From assembly GCF_029952525.1 (NCBI RefSeq), contig NZ_JASAOF010000037.1, positions 1 through 34,114 on the forward strand: DNA of 34,114 nt, written 5' to 3'. This stretch comes from Saccharopolyspora ipomoeae. Its GTDB lineage: Bacteria; Actinomycetota; Actinomycetes; Mycobacteriales; Pseudonocardiaceae. The translations under genes and the position numbers were made by a program. This document shows positions 23,643 to 32,741 of the stretch, one piece after another (the first letter of the stretch is position 1; each line of letters starts with the position of its first letter). Below the pieces are notes generated by a model. That model was not told the DNA's origin and did no database searches. It saw nothing but the letters and a program-made list of their open reading frames with translations.

Positions 23643-24290
23643 ATGAGGTTCCGTGCGACGTCCCTCGCGGCGCTCGCGGCCATCCCGCTGGCCCTGAGCG
23701 CCTGCGGAACGGCACCGGCGCCCAAGCCCGTGCCGGCGCCCCAGGCGGCGGGCCCGGAGGGGATCGAGTGGGCAGGCCGGTTGTGCGGGCTGGTCAACGA
23801 CTTCTCCGCGTCCCAGAAGAACCTGCCGCCGGTGGACAAGACGAACACGGCGGCGATGAAGAACTCGGTGGTGTCCCGGCTCGACACCGCGACCAAGACC
23901 GCCGACGACACGGTCCGCGGGCTGCACGAGCTGCCGCCGTCGCCGATCCAGGGCGGGGACCAGGTCAACCAGGGCATCCAGGACGGCTTCAGCCAGATCC
24001 GGGAGATCCTGGCGGGCGCCCGGGCCAAGGCCGACCAGGTCGACCCGAACGACAAGCAGAAGTTCAGCGAGGGCATGACCGCGCTGCAGGGCGAGCTGCA
24101 GAAGACCTCCCAGGTCGACCTGAACAGCAAGTTCGGCGCGCTGGAGAGCAACAAGCCCCTCGCCGAGGCCGCCAAGCAGGCCCCGGGCTGCAAGCCGTTC
24201 TTCAACCCGGCCCCAGCGCAACCGGCCCCAGCGCAACCGGCCCCAGCGCAACAGGCTCCCGCCCAACCGGCCCCGAACCAACCCGGCTAA
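23643..24290 (+). CDS. Lipoprotein with Pro/Ala/Gln-repeat tail
   Basis: This 215-residue exported protein has a lipoprotein signal peptide with lipobox LSAC (Cys21), then a proline-rich linker. The helical domain (about 38-185) has two cysteines (RLCGL and APGCKP), a candidate disulfide. The tail is PAPAQ-type repeats and ends NQPG. The helical part looks like small surface lipoproteins of actinomycetes of unknown function; no catalytic motif is seen. GAGGAG precedes ATG 23643. Its 163-bp distance from hppA, with a hairpin between, suggests its own promoter. The tail may span the peptidoglycan. Confidence 0.75.
   Translation: MRFRATSLAALAAIPLALSACGTAPAPKPVPAPQAAGPEGIEWAGRLCGLVNDFSASQKNLPPVDKTNTAAMKNSVVSRLDTATKTADDTVRGLHELPPSPIQGGDQVNQGIQDGFSQIREILAGARAKADQVDPNDKQKFSEGMTALQGELQKTSQVDLNSKFGALESNKPLAEAAKQAPGCKPFFNPAPAQPAPAQPAPAQQAPAQPAPNQPG
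24207..24281 (+). repeat. 15-bp tandem repeat in the lipoprotein tail
   Basis: Three identical copies of CCGGCCCCAGCGCAA (24207-24251) are followed by two diverged ones, encoding the PAPAQ units. The number of copies is likely to vary between strains by slippage. Confidence 0.8.
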
Positions 24291-24313
24291 CAGCCCCTCA
24301 CCTGGGTGAACGT

Positions 24314-24359
24314 CACGATTTCAATGGAAATCGGGAACCTGATTTCCATTGAAATCGTG
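24314..24359. repeat. AT-rich double dyad: 19-bp perfect inverted repeat
   Basis: The arms at 24314-24332 and 24341-24359 are perfectly complementary with an eight-base loop. Each arm contains GATTTC-N4-GAAATC, itself a near-palindrome, so the whole is a pair of head-to-head operator-like sites. It lies between the lipoprotein stop and the leaderless-looking start at 24436. It may act as a terminator, an operator pair, or a relative of the palindromes at 29464. Confidence 0.7.
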
Positions 24360-24435
24360 TCCGGCAGGCGTCGGGACTCATTCGATCGGGTTACAGTGGT
24401 GGATAATCTCGAACTCCTGTTCTAGCATCCCGAGC

Positions 24436-25020
24436 GTGGACCAGCTGTCCTTCTACTCGGCAGAGGCTCGGCGGGCGGACGTCGTCGACCTCGCGGGCAT
24501 GCTGTGCGGTCCCGGGCAGGCCGTCGGGTTCGGCCGCGGGACCGCCGCGAGGCTGTCGGTGGTCGTCGACGCCGAGTGGCGCGCCCGCTGCCTGCTCGCC
24601 GCCTGCGCCGAGCGGGGAGTGCAGGCCGAGCTCGGCCGCTCCGACGAAGGCCGCCCGCTGGTCCGCACCGCGTTCCGCTCCGACCTCACCGGCATCGCCG
24701 CGCACTGGCTGCGCGGCGCCGTGAAGTCGGTGCCCTCCGGTTTCGTGCCGGACGGCTGGGTCCTGCGGATGTGGGCGCTCACCTCCGGCAGCGCCGACGC
24801 GCACGGCTACCGCCTCGGCCTCGACCCGCACGCGCCCGACACGCACGAGGCGCTCGCCGAAGCGCTCCGCGGCTGCGGGCTGCCCGCCAAGACCATCGGT
24901 GCCAGGGCGGGTGGACCGGCCCTGCGCGTGACCGGCCGCAGGCGCCTGGCCAGGCTTGCGGAGCTGGTCGGACCGCTGCCCGATGGTGCGATCGAGGGAA
25001 TGATCCCGCTCGTCTCCTGA
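24436..25020 (+). CDS. WhiA-like two-half LAGLIDADG-fold protein (Rv3647c-like)
   Basis: This 194-residue soluble protein, in the position and size of M. tuberculosis Rv3647c, lies upstream of topA. Two half-repeats are visible: VDLAGMLCGPGQAVGFGRG with RLSVVVDAEW and RCLLAACAERGVQAEL, then VLRMWALTSGSADAHGYRLGL with ALAEALRGCGLPAKTIG. This is the layout of the N-terminal LAGLIDADG-like domain of WhiA (DUF199). It lacks WhiA's C-terminal helix-turn-helix, and acidic active-site residues of homing enzymes are not evident. A role in DNA or protein binding is possible but unproven. Start GTG 24436 has TAGCAT seven bases upstream and no ribosome binding site, so it is probably leaderless. The WhiA link is a reading of pattern, not an alignment score. 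Confidence 0.65.
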   Translation: MDQLSFYSAEARRADVVDLAGMLCGPGQAVGFGRGTAARLSVVVDAEWRARCLLAACAERGVQAELGRSDEGRPLVRTAFRSDLTGIAAHWLRGAVKSVPSGFVPDGWVLRMWALTSGSADAHGYRLGLDPHAPDTHEALAEALRGCGLPAKTIGARAGGPALRVTGRRRLARLAELVGPLPDGAIEGMIPLVS

Positions 25021-25235
25021 GCGGGTTGACGCACATCACGCCAGGTCACGAAACGGAACACCTGGGTAACCCGATACGTTCGTACAACAAGACGTCGACG
25101 AATATCGGCGTGTTATATGCAACCCTGTGCCTTCCCGGTGCAGCACGACGAACCGTGCGGCGCGCACACTCCAGGGACGAAATGGATGGGCGCCGGGTGC
25201 AAGGGATGCTTCCGGAAGAAGAGAGCAGGTAAGCG
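25021..25235 (+). promoter_or_regulatory. topA upstream region
   Basis: A 215-bp leader contains the AT-rich patch 25075-25120, with TATATG near 25113 as a possible -10. topA expression normally responds to supercoiling in this region. No firm -35 could be assigned and no gene is present. Confidence 0.3.
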
Positions 25236-28163
<2,928 letters not shown>

Positions 28164-28227
28164 CGGCCGCGTCGGTGCGGCATCGTAGAGTCGTGACCCG
28201 ATAGCTCGGCACGAGGGAGTTGACGCG

Positions 28228-29451
28228 ATGCGCACCGGCGCTCCGGAGGTACCCGCGACCGGGGTGTGGGCGGAGGTCGTCGGCCAACCGGACGCGGTCG
28301 GCACGCTGCACGCGGCGGCCGACGCGGCCCGCAGGCAGGTCCGGGGCGAGCCGGTGCCGCCCGGCGCGATGACGCACGCGTGGCTGTTCACCGGGCCGCC
28401 CGGTTCCGGCCGGTCGATCGCGGCCAGGGCCCTGGCCGCCGCGCTGGAGTGCGAGGACCCGGACGAGCTGGGCTGCGGTCGCTGCACCGCCTGCCGCACG
28501 GTCCTGCAGGGCACGCACGCGGACGTGAAGCTCGTGGTGCCGGAGGGCCTGTCGATCTCGGTGGCGGAGATGCGCGCCCTGGTGCAGGCCGCCGCGCGCC
28601 GCCCGAGCACCGGGCAGTGGCGGGTGGTGCTCATCGAGGACTCCGACCGGCTCACCGAGGGCGCGGCGAACGCGCTGCTCAAGGCGGTCGAGGAGCCGCC
28701 GCCGCGGACCGTGTTCCTGCTGTGCGCGCCGTCTGACCACCCCGAGGACGTCTCAGTGACGATCCGCTCGCGGTGCCGCGTGGTGCAGCTGCGCACGCCG
28801 CTGGCGGGCGCGATCGCCGAGGTGCTGCGCGAGCGCGACGGCATCGAACCGGAGCTCGCGGAGTGGGCGGCCGAGGTCTGCGGCGGTCACATCGGGCGCG
28901 CCCGGCGGTTGGCCACCGACGAGCAGGTCCGCGAGCGCCGCGAGTCGGTGCTGCGGATCCCGCTCGGGCTGCAGCGCTTCTCGGACGTGTTCACCGCGGC
29001 ATCGGGCCTGGTCAAGCTGGCCGAGTCGGAGGCGGTCACGGCCAACGAGGAGCGCAACGAGGCCGAGCGCGAGGAGCTCAAGACGGCGATGGGCGCCGGT
29101 GGCACGGGCAAGGGCACGGCCTCGGCGACCCGAGGCGCCAACGCCGCGCTCAAGGAGCTGGAGAAGCGCCAGAAGTCCCGGGCCACCCGGTCTCAGCGGG
29201 ACGCCCTGGACCTGGCGCTGGTCGACCTGGCGGGCTTCTACCGGGACGTCCTGGTCACCCGCACCGGCTCGGGCTCGGCCCTCAACCACCCCGACTTCGC
29301 CCGCTCCTCGCAGAAGGCCGCGACCGAGTGGACCTCGGAGTCCACCCTCCGCCGCCTCGAAGCGGTCCTCGAATGCCGGACGGCCCTGAACCAGAACGTC
29401 AAACCCCTCATCGCGGTCGAAGCGATGCTCGCCACCCTCTTCACGGGCTGA
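28228..29451 (+). CDS. holB: DNA polymerase III subunit delta' (HolB)
   Basis: This 407-residue clamp-loader subunit opens with VWAEVVGQPDAVGTL. The P-loop is GPPGSGRS (56-63), where Arg62 replaces the lysine, as expected for delta', which does not hydrolyse ATP. A zinc module has C75, C83, C86 and C89. VVLIEDSDRLTEGAANALLKAVEEPP is the Walker B/helix region, and VTIRSRCR carries the sensor-1-type SRC motif. A charged Glu/Lys-rich segment (about 265-320) precedes the C-terminal collar domain. It partners with DnaX and HolA at the replication fork. GAGGGAG lies nine bases before ATG 28228. The palindrome array begins 12 bp after its stop. Confidence 0.93.
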   Translation: MRTGAPEVPATGVWAEVVGQPDAVGTLHAAADAARRQVRGEPVPPGAMTHAWLFTGPPGSGRSIAARALAAALECEDPDELGCGRCTACRTVLQGTHADVKLVVPEGLSISVAEMRALVQAAARRPSTGQWRVVLIEDSDRLTEGAANALLKAVEEPPPRTVFLLCAPSDHPEDVSVTIRSRCRVVQLRTPLAGAIAEVLRERDGIEPELAEWAAEVCGGHIGRARRLATDEQVRERRESVLRIPLGLQRFSDVFTAASGLVKLAESEAVTANEERNEAEREELKTAMGAGGTGKGTASATRGANAALKELEKRQKSRATRSQRDALDLALVDLAGFYRDVLVTRTGSGSALNHPDFARSSQKAATEWTSESTLRRLEAVLECRTALNQNVKPLIAVEAMLATLFTG

Positions 29452-29463
29452 ATCCCACGACTT

Positions 29464-29773
29464 CTGGGGTGGGACAGTTTTCATGAAAACTGTCCCACCC
29501 CAGGACCCCAAACTCGGTGTCGCGTTGAGTGGTTGGACGCGCAGTTTTCATGAAAACTGCACGACCCGAGAACCCCGATCCCGGGTGTCGCGTTGGGTGG
29601 TTGGAGTGACAGTTTTCATGAAAACTGCACCACTCCACGAACGTTGACCTGGGACGACGTCCTCTCACCTCGTGCACTGGGGAGGGACAGTTTTCATGAA
29701 AACTGTCCCTCCTCCTGAGGACGTTGATCCTTGGGTTGTTTTGGGTGGTGGGGGTGCAGTTTTCATGAAAACT
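29464..29773. repeat. Array of five long palindromes with conserved AT-rich core
   Basis: Five copies of the core AGTTTTCATGAAAACT are centred at about 29483, 29550, 29618, 29696 and 29765, that is 67, 68, 78 and 69 bp apart. Copies 1-4 extend to CAGTTTTCATGAAAACTG. Copy 1 is a 40-bp perfect palindrome (29464-29503), copy 4 a 32-bp one (29681-29712) and copy 2 a 20-bp one (29541-29560). Copies 3 and 5 have imperfect but complementary flanks. The GC-rich flanks differ between copies yet mostly remain self-complementary (TGGGGTGGGA in copy 1, GGAGGGA in copy 4). Spacers 1 and 2 share GGTGTCGCGTTG-R-GTGGTTGG, and spacers 3 and 4 share ACGTTGA. The array fills the gap between convergent holB and the minus-strand secreted-protein gene. 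No T runs follow the stems. Confidence 0.95.
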
Positions 29774-29791
29774 TCACCCCACCACGAGGGG

Positions 29792-31153
29792 TCAGTGCTT
29801 CGCGTTGCGTCGGCGGGGGAAGGCGGCGACGAGGATCGAGCCGAGCAGGAGGAGTCCGGCTCCGGTCCAGAAGATCGGGACGGCGAAGTAGCTGCCGCTG
29901 GTGAGGGCGAGGGGTTCGGTTCGTCCCTGGTGGTAGTCGGCGGGCACGGCGCCCGCGCCGCTGTCGTCGCCGGTGGCTCCGGCGGCCGGGGGTTCGCAGT
30001 TGACACCGCCCGCGGGCGCGGCGGCGCGCGCGACCTGCTCGCCGAAGGAGATCTGGGCCAGCGAGGCGGGCAGTCCGAGCTTGGCGCCGTCGAGGATCTT
30101 CAGGTCGAACAGCCGCGCGGTGCCGCGGATCTCGGTGCCCTGCGCCTCCTGCTTGAGCTCGCCGACGCTGAGCCGCAGCACCCCGAGGTCCAGCACGCCC
30201 CGGTCGAGGCCGGGGATCGCGGGGATCGGCACGTCCTGGGTCGGGTTGGCGGCGTCGAGCACGGCGAGTTCCTTGCCGCCCTGGCTGATCCGCAGCACCG
30301 GCGCGGTGTAGTCGACGCGCGAGGTGGCGGGGTCCCCGGTCGCGGTGGCGGTGAGCGTGGGCTTGCCGACGACCTGGATCGACACCTCCTGCGGCGTGCC
30401 GCTGAACAGCTTCACCTCCGAGATCGCCAGCTCCGAGGTGGAGACCACGGCCTTGTTGGCCTGTCCGGGGACGTCGGTGAGCTGCACGTTCGAGTGCGCT
30501 TCGGCCAGCGAGGGCACGTCGACGAGCGGGCCGGTGAGCCCGGGGACCGACCCACTGCCCATCGTGTAGCGGGCGTCGGACAGCGGCGCGACGCCGCACG
30601 GCCCGGTCTGCTCGTTCCACCGCGCGTGCACGCTGCCGTTGAGGGCGTTGAGCTTGACAGGAACCTCGCCGGGGGCGGGCGGGGTGAGGGAGTTGGTGAT
30701 CGGACCCTCGCGGTCGGGCAGCGCGGCTTGGGCGATCCCGCCGGGGACTTGCGGGACGTCGCCCATGATCGCGACGCCGAACGGGGACGCTTCGGCGAGG
30801 GAGTGCTCGTGCGCGAGGTAGGCCTCGGAGTTGACCTGGGCGATGGCCCGGCCCATGCCGGCTTCCAGGACGGACTGCTTGGGCAGCTTGCTCTCGAACT
30901 CGGGCTCGTCGAAGAAGGAGTCGCCGGGCGCGGTGGCGGGCAGCAGCCGCACGATGCCGAGCATCGTCCCGGCGTCGCCGACGACGGGACGCGGCGTGGT
31001 GTCGGGGATGCGCCCGGGCGGCTGGTTGGGGTCGACGGGGTGCGGCGTCGGCGTCGTGGGGTACGAGCCTTGGGCCATCGCCGCGGGCATCGAGATCCCG
31101 GTCAGCGCCAGGGTCACCGCGGTGCAGGCGCAGAGCCGACGAAACGCGCGCAT
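29792..31153 (-). CDS. Secreted protein with C-terminal membrane anchor, unknown function
   Basis: This 453-residue protein has a signal peptide (about 1-28, ending A-A-M-A-Q). A Pro/Thr-rich linker follows (SYPTTPTPHPVDPNQPPGRI), then a large beta-rich ectodomain (about 60-385) with two cysteines (GPCGV, VNCEPP). One C-terminal hydrophobic helix (VPIFWTGAGLLLLGSILVAAF) ends in PRRRNAKH, so the C-terminus is cytoplasmic and the bulk faces outside. No LPXTG or enzyme motif is seen. I do not recognise the family; it may be a wall-associated adhesin-like or scaffold protein. GGAGG seven bases before ATG 31153 supports the start. Its 3' end meets the palindrome array 18 bp away. Confidence 0.75.
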   Translation of the reverse strand: MRAFRRLCACTAVTLALTGISMPAAMAQGSYPTTPTPHPVDPNQPPGRIPDTTPRPVVGDAGTMLGIVRLLPATAPGDSFFDEPEFESKLPKQSVLEAGMGRAIAQVNSEAYLAHEHSLAEASPFGVAIMGDVPQVPGGIAQAALPDREGPITNSLTPPAPGEVPVKLNALNGSVHARWNEQTGPCGVAPLSDARYTMGSGSVPGLTGPLVDVPSLAEAHSNVQLTDVPGQANKAVVSTSELAISEVKLFSGTPQEVSIQVVGKPTLTATATGDPATSRVDYTAPVLRISQGGKELAVLDAANPTQDVPIPAIPGLDRGVLDLGVLRLSVGELKQEAQGTEIRGTARLFDLKILDGAKLGLPASLAQISFGEQVARAAAPAGGVNCEPPAAGATGDDSGAGAVPADYHQGRTEPLALTSGSYFAVPIFWTGAGLLLLGSILVAAFPRRRNAKH

Positions 31154-31293
31154 CCGACTTCCTCCGTGATAGGCGTCACTGCCTCAGCGGTGTATCAACG
31201 ATCACATCGGCCGCAGGTGACGGTCGGATAGCCGCGCGTGTTCGCCAGTCCGAGCTGTGCCGGACCCCCGGCGAGCGCCGCGAGGGCGCCAGC

Positions 31294-31299
31294 TACACT
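31294..31299 (+). promoter_or_regulatory. -10 box of tRNA-Thr
   Basis: TACACT, placing the start about five bases before the mature tRNA 5' end. No good -35 is visible in the GC-rich sequence upstream. Confidence 0.5.
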
Positions 31300-31310
31300 T
31301 GTCCACGCAC

Positions 31311-31384
31311 GCCGCCTTAGCTCAGTCGGCCAGAGCGACGCACTCGTAATGCGTAGGTCGGGGGTTCGATTCCCCCAGGCGGCT
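31311..31384 (+). tRNA. tRNA-Thr (anticodon CGT)
   Basis: This is a complete 74-nt cloverleaf. The acceptor arm GCCGCCT pairs with AGGCGGC, with discriminator T. The D arm is CTCAGTCGGCCAGAG, the anticodon stem ACGCA / TGCGT closes the loop CTCGTAA with anticodon CGT at 31345-31347, and the T arm contains GGTTCGATTCC. CCA is not encoded. It reads ACG codons. Such tRNA genes are common integration sites, and an integrase remnant lies 52 bp downstream. Confidence 0.98.
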
Positions 31385-31396
31385 CGGTAGGGAAGG

Positions 31397-31433
31397 CCCC
31401 AGTTCACCCCGTGTGAACTGGGGTCTTTTCTTT
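31397..31433 (+). terminator. Intrinsic terminator of tRNA-Thr
   Basis: A perfect 11-bp stem CCCCAGTTCAC / GTGAACTGGGG (31397-31407 and 31413-31423), a five-base loop, then TCTTTTCTTT. It is classical in form and close behind the tRNA. Confidence 0.92.
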
Positions 31434-31436
31434 GCC

Positions 31437-31622
31437 TCACGCAAGCTTGACTTCGCCGGACCCGAGCGGATCACCCGTTGCGGGCCCACAGGTACCGGCC
31501 CGGCCTCTCGGAACGAGCGCCGCAGCGGCCTCCGCAGCCTCGCGGGCGACATGCGGCAGCACGCTCGTGCAGGTGTCCGGCGTGATCGTGATCGACGAGT
31601 GGCCCAACATCTCTTCCGGCCC
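31437..31622 (-). pseudogene. C-terminal remnant of a tyrosine integrase
   Basis: The last ~60 codons of a minus-strand frame read EEMLGHSSITITPDTCTSVL, then PHVAREAAEAAAALVPR, matching the C-terminus of actinomycete phage/ICE integrases (LGHSSITIT-DTYTSVLP-AREAAEAAA-LVPR). The position of the catalytic Tyr is Cys (DTCTS), and the upstream Arg-His-Arg part of the catalytic domain is missing. The frame instead runs into an unrelated hydrophobic stretch, so this is a deleted, dead gene. Its stop is at 31437, right after the tRNA terminator, the usual place for an integrase of an element inserted in a tRNA 3' end. Confidence 0.72.
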
Positions 31623-31742
31623 ACACCAGCGCGGCGGTGCGGCGGTGCGGAGATCGCCGGTTGAGCACCACAACGCCACCGTGATCCCCACAAGGTGGAG
31701 GATGCTCAGGGCGATGACCGCGACGATCTGATCGCTACTCAT
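31623..31742 (-). pseudogene. Small hydrophobic frame fused to the integrase remnant
   Basis: From ATG 31742 the frame begins MSSDQIVAVIALSILHLVGI and continues TVALWCSTGDLR before joining the integrase remnant. It has one predicted membrane helix. It may be the start of a small membrane protein of a former mobile element joined to the integrase tail by deletion. The same frame stays open further upstream to about 31970 with more hydrophobic residues. No firm start or function can be given. Confidence 0.3.
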
Positions 31743-32243
31743 CCCGATCATCCCGGCGGGCGCGGGCGTAGCGCACACCGGCTGCACGAACATGGCGGGA
31801 CCTGCTGTGGTGACGATCGCGACCAGTGGTGGATGGACCCCGCTGGACGCGCCGACGGTGGCGAAACAGATGGTCATACCGCCGTTGAGCACCGAGTACG
31901 CGAGATCGACCAGCGCTGTCCCGCCGAGTAGGACACGTCTCCGGGGACTCGTCTGCGTTGTAGCCCCTTCCGCAGGTCAGGGTCGGTGGCGTGCCAATCG
32001 CCACCGGCTCGACGTTGGGCGGACGTACCTGCGGCCCTTTCCCGAACGTGGGAACGGGCCGGTTCCGCTTTCCGGCCGGGTTGTTGCAGAACCGGCGAAA
32101 GACCGCAGGACACCCCCAGTGACCTGCGGTCTTTCACTTTCACTGTCCGAGTTCCGTCACCGCTGTGAACCGGGGCTGCGTGACGGTCTTCGTTCGGAAG
32201 ACGCGGCGGGACGGGTGAAGGTTGTTCCCGGGCCCGGAGATTT
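31743..32243. other. Gene-poor decayed region
   Basis: No intact gene is supported here. Short open frames on both strands overlap each other and lack family features or ribosome binding sites. The only clear structure is the hairpin at 32097-32135. Together with the integrase remnant this looks like the eroded inner side of an integrated element. Confidence 0.5.
32097..32135. terminator. Bidirectional hairpin terminator candidate
   Basis: A perfect 13-bp stem GAAAGACCGCAGG / CCTGCGGTCTTTC (32097-32109 and 32123-32135) with a 13-base loop. T-rich ends occur on both strands, although there is no long T run. It lies about 110 bp after the minus-strand three-gene unit and probably ends it. Confidence 0.65.
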
Positions 32244-32435
32244 CTAGGTCCACTCGGCGTCGATGACGAGATCCGCGGTGCGGCTGCGCATCGCGCGGGC
32301 GGTGTTGTCGAGGTAGGAGGCGAGGCGCTCGTAGTCCTCGGCGGAGTACCAGCCGTCGACGACGTCCGGCAGCGCGATCTCGAAGGAGCGGATGACGCCG
32401 CGCATCCGCATGGCGATGTCGCGATCGGTCAGCAC
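32244..32435 (-). CDS. Small protein of unknown function (63 residues)
   Basis: The product starts VLTDRDIAMRMRGVIRSFEI and contains ALPDVVDGWYSAEDYERLASYL before ending DAEWT. It is acidic, helical and has no signal or membrane segment. GTG 32435 overlaps the stop region of the zinc-finger gene by seven bases, so translation is probably coupled; the frame upstream of the GTG does not look coding. I do not recognise the family. As the last gene of the regulator / zinc-finger unit it may be a partner protein of one of them. Confidence 0.6.
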   Translation of the reverse strand: MLTDRDIAMRMRGVIRSFEIALPDVVDGWYSAEDYERLASYLDNTARAMRSRTADLVIDAEWT

Positions 32436-32680
32436 TCGCGGGCCCCCGAAGCATCCGGCGCCGAAGGCATCGGCACGGCCGCGAGCTCGTGCGCCCGCGC
32501 GTTGCACGCCCCGCAGGTCGCGAAGAACCAGCCGATCTCGCTGAGATCGGCCTCCGCCACGAGCCCGCACAACGCGGTGAAAGTCTGCCCCTCCCCAGGA
32601 CGTTCGGTCGTCGCATGCCGTTCCCCACCAGCAGGCCGCCAGCAGAACGGGTGGGGCGAGTAGAGACGCGTGTTGTTCAT
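32429..32680 (-). CDS. Small zinc-finger-like protein (83 residues)
   Basis: This 83-residue protein has the arrangement H10, H22, C38 (TALCGL), W51, C56-G-A-C59, AH64. The pattern, RH near 21 then TxLCG and a W-x4-CxxC-x4-AH end, recurs in small 'zinc finger proteins' of Saccharopolyspora and Amycolatopsis with unknown function. A single zinc site built from one or two His and three Cys is plausible. ATG 32680 is 61 bp after the XRE gene's stop; only a weak AAGAG precedes it. The two neighbours on the same strand suggest an operon and a regulatory rather than catalytic job. Confidence 0.65.
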   Translation of the reverse strand: MNNTRLYSPHPFCWRPAGGERHATTERPGEGQTFTALCGLVAEADLSEIGWFFATCGACNARAHELAAVPMPSAPDASGAREC

Positions 32681-32741
32681 GGGGGCACTCTTGCGCCGTT
32701 GACCAAGGATTTTTTGCCACGGAGGCAACCGCTCGATCGGG

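Noticed and set aside
29464..29773. CRISPR array
   Set aside because: Repeats are short perfect palindromes, spacers share sequence with one another, flanks belong to the palindromes, and no cas gene is near.
31792..32247. Plus-strand 151-codon frame in the decayed region
   Set aside because: It overlaps a terminator hairpin, has no ribosome binding site and no recognisable domain.
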